Source: Moringa oleifera
Taxonomy: Eukaryota > Streptophyta > Magnoliopsida > Brassicales > Moringaceae
Assembly (NCBI GenBank): GCA_021397835.1
Contig: JAJFZO010000575.1
Span: 2,547,001-2,611,000 of the forward strand
Direction: 5' to 3'
Length of the DNA stretch: 64,000 nucleotides
Made by a program: the position numbers and the translations under genes. The notes under the pieces were generated by a model. The model searched no databases. It saw only the letters and a list, made by a program, of their open reading frames with translations, and was not told the DNA's origin. Position 1 is the first letter of the stretch. Each line of letters opens with the position of its first letter. Below, piece by piece: positions 54,801-64,000 of the stretch.

Positions 54801-56676
54801 CAAACATTATTGCTATTTTACTTAACCCGATAACATTGCAGAGCATTTAAGCAACAGGAAGCTGCACCATTAGTACAGAAAGATGATCTCTTCTTCCATC
54901 TTTATTTGATTTGTTTTATTATGGTGCAGATGGGTGTCCTGTATAATTGACCTCATTACATCAAGAATGGCAAAAGTAGAAAACCCGAAAAGGAATTTGC
55001 TTTTAGGACTCCGGTCTTTTCCACAAGCCAAAGGAGATTCAATATTCTACATTGTCAGATTCCAGTGAAATGATTCCAAAAAGTTGGAAAAGTTTGGATA
55101 ACAACTGGGTGTATGTCAAAGAATCTTGTTTGGGATCAGTTGTCAGACAAGCTGATGAAATTGATTAGCAATATGAAAAGGGTTCAGATTCATAAGATCA
55201 TGGAATATCATCACGGTTGAAAAAATGGTAAAACAACGTTTAAGAACTGCCAAGAAAGTTGAACAGAGAGACTGACCTGTTGCAATGAAATCCAGTATCT
55301 TTTTCATTTTGACAAATTCCTCTCCACTTTGATGGAATCGGTCCCAACCCGTTATCACTAAAGCTTTTTGATTCAGGCCACACACCTACCGCAATCACAT
55401 TAAACAAAAAGAAAAAGGTGAAAAACATTACCCAAAAAGCCTATGATTCATCTAATTTTCACCACTTCTGAAACAGTAAGTCCTCTTCTTTTTCAATCTT
55501 TTCCAGGTTTTCATCCTCATTACAGGTTCACCTGTTAGCTTCTCCTAACAAATCCATTTTCTTCTCTCTAAAAAGCTTCAGCTGCTAATGAACATCGATA
55601 ATGGTGGCACATGTTAAACAACTAGGCTGTTGGTTCAATGCAAGTCTCATACCTATAACGCTAGAGCGATTAAAATTCGGTATAGTGAATCTTCTATTGC
55701 TTTAGACTCCACAGTTCATTAAGCTTACTTTACAACCATATTGTCGAATCATAAAAGGACCTTTTTTCCATTGTTTAATGGTTGGAGTCAACGATCGAAG
55801 TTCAATCTTTTCTGCGTTAGTCACGATGTGAATCGATAAAGTTGATTAAGATTGGAAGTTGACGCAACAATCAAAAACCGGATGCTGCGTCAGGCTAATG
55901 AGACGGAATGAACAGAAGAAAGGAACAGAGACTTACCGGTGTCAAGGTTTCCTATAATGGTATCTTTACCATATCTGGCCTTTTCCCAGATTGAGCTCGA
56001 GGGGATGAAACCGTTCTGTTCAAGCCCAAGGAAGTCCCATGATCGGGTTGTGTGCAGCTTTCTTCCCTGGTTTAAGAAGACTGAAATTACCTGGGGATGC
56101 TCTGCATTGAGTGATGAGAAACTTTAAGTGAGAAGAAAGGAAAAAGCAGAGGAAACAGAGGTAGGGGAAGAAGAAACAGATTCCGACTTGCAAGTTCTGC
56201 AGCAACTTCATCGTTCAGTTTTGCAGCAAAACCATTGATGTGCCTCGTGTAGGAGTAGAAAATCGCATCTTGAGCATGATCACGGCTGTTTGTAGGCATT
56301 CAGAAAAGATTGTAAAAGATGGGTTTCAGAGATGGGTATCCAATTCATCTGAATTCTCATTACCTTCCCAGGAAGGATCCAAGAAACTCGTAGTGAGACT
56401 CCGTTACTCGATCCAAATCAACCGAAGACAACTCGGAACCATGAGAATGAGCACCCAAGTACACAATATAAGACTAAAACCACAAGACAGAGAGAAATTA
56501 AATTCAAATATTATGAAATCATGAGCTGAACCAGCACAAGAAAAAGCATTGTTTCTCGAGAAAAAGAAGATAAAAATGCTCACCTTTTTGGTACCCGAAG
56601 AGGGCCTCAGCAACAGAGATAAAAGAAGGAACGAGAAGCAGTAGTAAAGGGTATGATTTGAAGTTGAAAGTCTCAT
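51842..56676 (-). CDS. Subtilisin-like serine protease, SBT5 group (SBT5.3/AIR3-like)
   Basis: Minus-strand exons: 56584-56676, 56364-56473, 56188-56285, 55937-56101, 55277-55385, 53649-54183, 53337-53434, 52999-53244, 52753-52867, 52459-52672, 51842-52383. Frame is kept throughout: 774 residues, as expected for plant subtilases. A signal peptide (residues 1 to about 27, [15 protein letters not shown]) directs secretion to the cell wall. An I9 propeptide follows ([17 protein letters not shown] to about residue 110). The catalytic triad is complete: Asp154 in [13 protein letters not shown], His224 in [10 protein letters not shown], oxyanion Asn330 in CSAGNSGPG, and Ser562 in [12 protein letters not shown] protease-associated domain sits between His and Ser ([20 protein letters not shown]), and a fibronectin-III-like C-terminus ends [13 protein letters not shown]. 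The many exons are typical of the SBT5 group, and Arabidopsis AIR3 is auxin-induced. The substrate is unknown. Confidence 0.93.
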
Positions 56677-56748
56677 TGCTCACTCAGCTGGCTTGCTTCT
56701 TTGCTTTCCTTCACCTCTGTTTCTCCCTTTTTGTAGGGTCTCCCTGTT

Positions 56749-56756
56749 CTTATATA
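56749..56756 (-). promoter_or_regulatory. TATA box of the subtilase gene
   Basis: TATATAAG on the minus strand, about 75 bases before the ATG at 56676. Confidence 0.65.
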
Positions 56757-58900
56757 CAATTATGGAACAGAGGACCTTGCTGTGCTTGCTATTAAGGTAT
56801 CATCAATTTTTGACACTAAAATTAATATTATTGTGATGTTAAAAGAAAAGCATCTTATTAGAATATTCTAGTATTAATTTTTTATCTTTAATTTATTACA
56901 TTATGTTAATATAATCCATATTTTATAATAATTATTATTAAATATATTTAATAATATAATTTTTCATAATAATATTATTTAATTATGATAAAATTAAAAT
57001 TAAGAATTGCATAACACCAAAATAGTGTCCTTGAGGTTGGTGACATCTTGCTTTGTTAGAAAGTAATTTGTCACTAAAATTAACGTTAAAATGGTGATTT
57101 AATATAAGGTTAAAAATATCTTATGGTCTAAGTAAAGTCTCCCGGTGATGTAAAACCGATAAATTCAAAGGATCACTTTTTCTTCCTTTCCATAATCAGA
57201 AGCCTTTGTTTACTCTCTTCATTAATGACAAATCTGTCATTAAGAATCGCATAAAATATGTTGGACCACCCCCAGAGGAACTTTCTGATTTCTGAATGTG
57301 TGAACCTTCTTCTACAATGGCTAAACTTCAAGGAGATAAGATCCTCAAAGTACCTTAATATTTTTGGCCATGGGCCATTTGGATAACATTATTGACCAAT
57401 CATCAACCAACACGTCACCAGAATCTTTCATGGGTATAAGGGTACGGACCACCCTTTGCAGCCAATTTTGCCTCCAAATCGGAAAATTTAATATAATTCA
57501 GATTAACGTATGCATATGATTTGGTGAAATGATGAACTGTGGAGGGATGATTTGCCGGCCTTGTCATGTGAAATTGGGTTGTATACCTTATTGATGTAAA
57601 GGGATCTTAGTATAGAAGTTGTTGTCTTAGAGTTATAAGAATGAGGTGGCAAAGCCGATGAGAAAAGAACATTGAAAGGATCATTGATGTAACACTTTTT
57701 TGGGCATTTAATTGAATAAGGTATGTTGGCCAATGCAAATTCTCATGTTATTAATTTAATTTATTTTTATTTTAAAAATATTTTAATAATTTTTTATAAT
57801 TTATTTTTAAATTTTTATGTTTTTTTAATTTATATAGTATAAATTTAAGAGATATATTTTAAATATTACAAAATTATTTTTTATAATAGTAATTTGAGTT
57901 TTTTTTTAAATCGAATCAAAATTTTAATAATTTTCATTTAGGTTGATTATTTTATATAAATGAAATAAAAATAAAATTATTTTATTTTCAAAAATTATAA
58001 AAATCAAATCAACAAGGGATAAATCGGAATTTGAAACAGGCCGGGCTGTGAGTCAGCAGATGTTGGGTTGGCCCATTAGTTACCACTAATCCTAAACGAC
58101 CGTGGGAGAATCCGTTAGTCCGCCGTCAGCATTGGCTGTACTTTGTCGCATTAGGTGGCCGTGGCGCCATCTATCACCTGTCAAAACCCGGTAGGATAGG
58201 CATTTATTATAATAATAATATAATATTTTTTAATTAAAGTATTTAGCATTGGAAGAAAGGGGGCCATGAAAAAATAAATAAATAAAATAAGAAATGGAAC
58301 GCGGAGCTGGATTATTTGGCAGTACGTGAAACTGACAGGGAGATGAAATTACTAATTTGCAGAGTAAAAGCCTGTTCCGCCGGAGGATCTTATCTATCTC
58401 ATCTTTCTTCCTGGACTTTCTGTTGTCTCCTCCTGCTCCTTCTCTTTCAGTGCACTGTTTTAAATCTCTGCTTTGGCAAATTTGGGTACTTCCATCTGAA
58501 CTGATGGAGAGAGCAGTGAACCAGAGAGACAGAAAGAGGGAAGTTTCACCTCCATTTTTTCCCATGTGGGTACTTCTCTCAGCTCATGAGCATAAGAGAG
58601 AGAGGGCAGCTGGAGTTCTTCCAGGAGGTATCATCTGGGAAGCTCATTAATGAAACAGTAAGTTCACTTGTCTAATGAGCTTAGCGAAATCATCAAGAAT
58701 CTGTATGAAACTGGTGAAAGGGGTAGCTAGAGAACTACTGTTTGACTGAAAGGGAAACCTTACTGCTTGTTTTTAATTGCCAGCTTGCTGATGTAGGAAA
58801 CTGAAACATTGAATCTTCAACTCTCTAAACTAATTTCTTCTCATTCACATGCTTTCTTAATGCTTAATTATGGCGCTGTTTTGATGCATTAAAAAACCGA
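56757..58900. other. Spacer between the subtilase promoter and MIR160
   Basis: The sequence is AT-rich at 56800-57000 and again at 57760-58010; the latter has the look of a dispersed-repeat fragment. From about 58240 the composition becomes ordinary, with CT- and GA-rich pieces, and this should include the promoter and 5' part of the MIR160 primary transcript. Two overlapping open frames at 58316-58650 have no domain and probably lie in that non-coding transcript. Confidence 0.5.
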
Positions 58901-58964
58901 CTATCTGGGTCTGCAATTTACAGGACGATGACGAGGAAGGTGAGGAGGGCAAGGAGGGAGTAAT

Positions 58965-59054
58965 GAGCTGCCTGGCTCCCTGGATGCCAACTAGGCAGCT
59001 TCTCAACAGGTGCGTTGTCTCTTCCTAGTTGGCATCAGAGGAGTCATGCAGCTC
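58965..59054 (+). ncRNA. MIR160: MIR160 precursor hairpin
   Basis: The mature miRNA is at 58969-58989 (starts TGCCTGGCTCCCTG, ends ATGCCA). It matches canonical miR160 except at position 15, where G replaces U. The star strand is at 59032-59052 (GCATCAGAGGAGTCATGCAG...), placed with the two-base 3' overhang expected of DCL1. The duplex has mismatches only near the centre and near its base. The stem extends perfectly inward (ACTAGG 58990-58995 with CCTAGT 59024-59029) and outward (GAGC 58965-58968 with GCTC 59051-59054), leaving a 28-base loop. In all studied land plants miR160 guides cleavage of ARF10, ARF16 and ARF17 mRNAs and so tunes auxin responses; that role is inferred here from identity. 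Confidence 0.93.
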
Positions 59055-59099
59055 CATCTATAATTTTGCTTCTACTCGTCATTTTGAGGTATGCAGATC

Positions 59100-60740
59100 T
59101 CCAATTAACCGTTGAGCAAAACACTAACAGTTACTTCCTCTCTCTGCCTCTCTACTTCATTAGGGATTAAAATTCCGAGCTGATCTTAGTTATATCAAGT
59201 TTTTATAAAATTATAATACATAATAATTTAAAAATTTTATTAATTTTATAAATTATTAAAATAAATTAAAAGAATAAGAGATTTTAATCTCTTAATTACT
59301 GCATTTTACACTTAAAGCAAGAAACTAGCCATGGGAGGTGATGAGACCAATTTCACAGTGGGTTTATTAGGTCCACAACAAAAATATCTGATTTGATCTC
59401 CACCTAAAAAAACACAATCTTCAAAAAAATCAAATCAGATAATAAAATTGAAGAGATAATCTAAAATGGGTAAAAGAGATTTTGAAATATTAATATGTTA
59501 AACACATAATCAATTTAAGTTTATCGTGATTTGAAGTTGGGTCATTGGCTTAATATAAAGACAAATTGACATCTTGTTCCCTTAAATGAGATAATAAAAA
59601 GATCGTCCCACTTAGTTATATAAACAAAATTTTAGATATAATATCTTAAATTATCTCATTTTCAATAAAATTTTGCTAAGATATTTTACTAATGTGAGTG
59701 GATATTTCAATTCTTTATTTTTTTATTTTAAAAATTAAATTACTTATTTATTAATTATTATTTCTAAAAATTTCCCCGGATGCACCATATTTTCTTATAA
59801 AATCACTACGCTAGGCAGGGCCTCCGCGTAGGTGAGGACTACAGGGCCGCAGCCTGCAGGTACGTGTAGAAGACTCAACAGCAAGCACAACCGGGAATTT
59901 TACCTTGCCGTGGTCCACACATTCTTTTTAATAATTTAGTACGATGACATGATTAAAATAAATAAATTTTATTTAAATTTTTATTTTTTTGTTAAATTTT
60001 AATTTTTTAAAAATATATTTAAATTATGATTTATTAATTTTATATAAATTAAATTTTATCTTAAAATAATTATAAGAAATTAATGTTTTGTTATTAAAAT
60101 AGTTAAAAATTACTCAAATATATTTACACTTTATTTAGATTTTATCTTTAAATTTTTTTAAAAAATTAACTAATAAATTTTTAAAAATTTTTGATAATAT
60201 TTTCTTAATACTTAAAAAAATTTAAATTTTTTTATAATGATAATTTGAATATTCTTTTACATATATAAAAAATTATATATCAAAATTTTATTATAAAATA
60301 TTTTATATTAAAAAATTTTAATAAAATTTAATTTAAATAAAATTAAAATATTAAAATTTGTTTAGATACTTGAAAGCTAAAAAATTGATAGAGAATTAAA
60401 ATTTAAAATGATATTTATTTAAAATTTAATTATTAATTTTATTAAATTATTATTTATTAATATTTAAAATTTTAATATAGTTAAAATTAATAAAAAAAAT
60501 CCTTACCAACATTACAAAAAATTTCAAAGCTTATTGCAAGTAACCTATTTCTTGTATGTATCCCATCAATTCTTTGATTAAATAAAATGATTAATAACGC
60601 CCCATTATTAGAAATGACATCTGATAGACGACTTTACGCCAACATTGAAAACAATCAATTTCATGGACGCATCAACAAGGCCCTTTCCAGGATCACTACC
60701 CTGGAATTCTTACAGAGTTTCAATCACCATCTGGTTATTA
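59100..60740. repeat. AT-rich spacer with an inverted copy of the dispersed repeat
   Basis: No gene is seen. At about 59980-60300 the landmarks of the dispersed AT-rich element appear in reverse-complement-like order (ATTACTCAAATATATTTA, then CTTAAAAAAATTTAAATTTTT, then ATAATTTGAATATTCTTTTACATATATAAAAAA-like sequence), suggesting an inverted copy. A small GC-richer island lies at 59810-59900. Confidence 0.45.
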
Positions 60741-60879
60741 CCCATCTTTGAAAACCGAAGAAGGAAAAGCAGGGAAGGAGAAATCGGAAACTTTATACAA
60801 GAACAGAGGAGACAACAATAGCAAAGCAGGATTGGATTGCAGACAGAGCCATAAGCCCCAATTCGCAACTGTCAAATCT

Positions 60880-61467
60880 TCACCAGAAGCAAAAAGGAAA
60901 TGGGTTTCTGGATTGGTAATAACTCGGGTAGGTAAAGTCGATGATTTCAAGGTGAGGGACGCCACCTCCATAGGAATAAACTGGTTCTGGATTTTTGGTT
61001 TCTGGTTTTTTGGTTTCTGGTTTCTTCTCGCTGACGCTCACCAGGTCTGCATGCCCGACTTTCTTCCTTAACAAAGTGGTCAGCTTAACAGCGTCCACTC
61101 CGTCTCCTACCACCTCTATCTGGCTCTTGTCGGCCCCTTTGATCCCAGCAGATTCCACACCTGCAACATGTAAGCGTCATAACGATTAGAAACAGAGGTT
61201 TCGTTAACTTGTATTCCTTCCATTTTTTTTAGCTTCGCATACGATAATCAAACGAGTGCAATTACCTGGGACGCCCACTGTGATCTTCAGAGCCTTGGAG
61301 CGGGACTTCTGGTCGTTCATGGACACCTTGATCACCAACGTTTGCTTCAAAAACAGAAAACAGAGACACCCAAAAACTCAGTTTAACTACTGTATACATA
61401 TAGTCGTTAATCCGTAAAAGAAATCTATCGTAGAAGCCCTTCAATCTGTTCAGGTCCTTACCTTCAT
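60880..61467 (-). CDS. HMA-domain protein without the metal-binding cysteines
   Basis: Minus-strand exons 61462-61467, 61266-61344 and 60880-61160 join in frame to 121 residues. The product begins MKQTLVIKVSMNDQKSRSKA and continues LKITVGVPGVESAGIKG, an HMA (heavy-metal-associated) beta-alpha-beta fold covering about residues 1-70. The Met-x-Cys-x-x-Cys site of copper-binding members is replaced by SMNDQKSRS, so metal binding is doubtful. A short KKPET repeat links to a C-terminal tail ending FPFCFW. Plants have many such small HMA proteins (HIPP-related), some of which are pathogen-effector targets; the role here is unknown. The first coding exon holds only two codons, ATG AAG. Confidence 0.88.
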
Positions 61468-61606
61468 GGTGTTGTTTTGTTGGGAAAGATAACCCAAAAC
61501 TCAGAAGACTGTCTGGCTTTGGAATTCAATTCAAGTAGGTGAAGACGGTCTCCGGAGGAAGCAGGAGAAAGGTATTATGGTTTCCTTTCGGAAGCTTTAG
61601 TGGGTT

Positions 61607-61614
61607 TATTTATA
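61607..61614 (-). promoter_or_regulatory. TATA box of the HMA gene
   Basis: TATAAATA on the minus strand, about 140 bases before the ATG at 61467. Confidence 0.65.
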
Positions 61615-64000
61615 GCGTCCCTTACTTCACAGGAAGTCCGTACGATCCGAGACTTTGCAGTACTATTTTGATATTCATCATAATTTTTAATTTTATTTTT
61701 CCTTAATATATGAGAAAGACGAGAAGTTTCCAAGCACGTTCTTGGAAGTCTTTCAGTCCACCATTTCATCGGGGGCATTAATTTCCTTTTACCTTCATAT
61801 AGCGAACATGCAAAAATGCCCGTAAAAGTGAAACCCCGTAATTTATACCCGATCGTTTATGGTTCAGTTTTAATTTTAAATCGTGAGTTTAAAGTTTATA
61901 ATTAAAATAATCAAAAATTGAATATTAAGTTACAGTTTCAGTTAAGATTTGATTTAAATACGGTTCAAATTCGGTTCAAGTGTCACTTTATATACGATTT
62001 AAGTTTCAGTTTGATTTCGATTTCAGTTTATATTTTAATTATAAATATAGTTTTTTTATTTTAATTATAAATTTTTAGTAAATTTAAAAATAAAAATAAT
62101 CATATTTTTATTAAAATATATATTTTTAAATTAAAATTATTTTTAAAAATTTTAAAATTAATTTTTAATAATTTTTAAATTAAAATTTTTAATATTTTAA
62201 AAATTAATTTAATTAAAAACCGAACCGAAATGTTCCATTTTGAACTTTAATTTTGATTTCGATTCAAAATTTATATGCATCATAATCGAAGTATTTTTAA
62301 AATGATTTCGATTATGATTTAAAATCATAATCGTTTATATCGATTTTGATTTGATTAAAAATTTTAAAGTTACAAATTTGATTTATCGATTTGAATGATC
62401 TATCGTCTATGTTTTTTTTAATATTAAAAAAAAATTTAAAAAATCATGAGACAATTGGATGCTCAGACACGTTGAACGGTGTCGTCTCACTTTTACATCT
62501 TTTCTCTCTCAAAAAAAAAAAAAGTGTTTTTCAAAGGTACATCTTTGGAAGCTAAGTTAGAAAAATAATTATTTTAATACCTTATATTTTGGCTTCAACC
62601 ATAGGAAAAAAAAAAGTGAAGCTTGACCGGTTCCTCCGTTCTCATGAAAGACAAAGAAGCATTAATTAGTTGCAGTTGTTAACAATTTTGTCATCGACAC
62701 GGTGACCTTCTAATTTGTCCGTTTACTTAAATTTAGTCTTAATCATGTAACGAGCTGGTGGGTTTACCTTATTCTGTATTACAGTTACAAGTCAACTTGA
62801 ACCAGTCTTTCTTCCTATTTCCTTTTTGTTTTTTATAAACTTATTCTTTTTCTTTCATAATCAGAGTTGGAGTCAGAGTACTGTAGTGTTGATTGCTTCT
62901 TATTCAATTCCGACCAACTTGTCTGTAATATTGTGCAAATTTTTCCACAACAAGAAAGTTCAAATTGTCCCCACGGTTTTGTAATTGGTTATTTCAATAC
63001 CAAACTGAAAATTTTGTTCCATATTCAGAACCAACAATTTTGATAAAATAAAATTAAAAAAATAAAACAAATGGACAGTGAGTTTCTCAGAAATTCATAA
63101 TTGTGGCAGCCTGTGGAAAAAAATATAATATATATATATATGAATATTTTTGATAATATAATGATGAAATTATAAAGATAAGATCTATTTTAATTTGCTC
63201 TTATAAGGACACATCGGGCCACAGAAATTGGAAAATCTTGATCTCTTGACCCATTAAAATTAACGAAGGTTCTTATGTGCGGTCACTTTCGATCTCAATC
63301 TCCATCATTTTTGTTTGACGATGTAGAAAATTAATTAGCAATTTGATATATTTACGTATTAAATAATTTATCAGCTTGAAATTAATACGATAAAATTATT
63401 TGTTGATCAATGATAAATTAAGATCATGGGAATCATTGATCATCTAGGTGATCGTAATAATCGGTTAAGGTCGTTTTCGCATTTAATGGTAGAACCTTAG
63501 GGGAGCCGCCTAATCAATTTTTAACTAGAAGATTAATTAATTGGTTTTAGATAAAGTTTTTAATCTTGTAGCAAGTGAAAGACATACATATGAGGACCTT
63601 CAAAATGACATCATCCCTTTTCATCATCAATTAATGGACTACCCATTAAATATAAACTAAGATTTGCCAACTTTATTATGCATCATATAATATTTATTTT
63701 GGTAACAATTTAATGATCTCTTGGGAAGCACTCAATCATATTTTTGTGTTTTTTCTTTTCTTTTTGGTTTATACAAAAGATACAAGTGGAAACTTTATTT
63801 TAAATTGGGTAACACTTTTCAATTGGTCAGTACTGCTAGACTATGATCAGCACACCCAATTAACATTACTGATAATTGATATCAATTACATGTCATGAAG
63901 TGTTGAGATATAAACTAAGTCGTTGATCACTTTGATTTAAAAAGTACATGACTTGAGACTTAATTAATACGATTTTGATTGATTGAAAGATTAATTAATC
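61615..64000. other. AT-rich spacer with a CGATTT/GGTTCA word-rich block
   Basis: No gene is seen. Positions about 61850-62400 are rich in recurring words such as GATTTCGATT, CGGTTCAA and AACCGAACCGAA, which is the appearance of a diverged non-coding plant repeat. I could not define its ends or terminal repeats. The remainder, including a TA-rich tract near 63125-63142, shows nothing I can name. Confidence 0.45.

Noticed and set aside
58316..58650. Open frames upstream of the MIR160 hairpin as a possible encoded peptide
   Set aside because: Two overlapping frames without domain or clear initiation context; they probably lie in the primary transcript. A miRNA-encoded peptide cannot be shown from sequence alone.
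61840..62430. Possible MITE or helitron in the CGATTT/GGTTCA-rich block
   Set aside because: No terminal inverted repeats, target-site duplication or helitron ends could be identified.

Overview
This is nuclear DNA of a flowering plant, almost certainly a eudicot. Genes carry many short GT-AG introns and are separated by very AT-rich spacers. The gene set is plant-specific: plastid ADP-glucose pyrophosphorylase, a CYP724 brassinosteroid P450, an SBT5-type subtilase, a MIR160 locus, a RABB1 GTPase and an HMA-domain protein. The species cannot be fixed from the sequence. Exon coordinates below were built by hand from splice sites and reading-frame continuity.

Layout. 2.2-10.1 kb (+): a 21-exon gene for a large uncharacterised plant protein. 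10.7-19.2 kb (-): an RRM-RRM-SPOC RNA-binding protein of the FPA clade, whose start codon sits alone before an intron and which has a 5-kb intron. 19.4-21.0 kb: AT-rich spacer. 21.1-28.9 kb (+): a tandem array of seven copies of a small gene encoding a signal peptide plus a short proline-rich secreted peptide; five look intact and two are damaged. 29.6-33.2 kb (-): AGPase small subunit. 33.3-36.9 kb: AT-rich repeats. 37.1-39.1 kb (+): SmD1. 39.8-42.1 kb (-): a RABB1/Rab2 gene with a one-base frame loss at a splice junction. 42.1-48.2 kb: no gene seen. 48.4-51.1 kb (+): CYP724 (DWARF11-type). 51.8-56.7 kb (-): SBT5-type subtilase. 58.97-59.05 kb (+): MIR160 hairpin. 60.9-61.5 kb (-): HMA-domain protein. 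The rest is AT-rich spacer.

The genes are mostly unrelated neighbours, as is usual in plants. Two are hormone-linked: CYP724 acts in brassinosteroid synthesis, and miR160 represses the auxin response factors ARF10/16/17. The best candidate for an undescribed system is the peptide array. Its copies share a promoter-proximal block, the exon phases and a conserved core (NLFRxIAREVPP), while the proline-rich tails vary. They fall into three tail types plus one divergent copy, and the spacers show mosaic exchange. I recognise no named plant peptide family in them.
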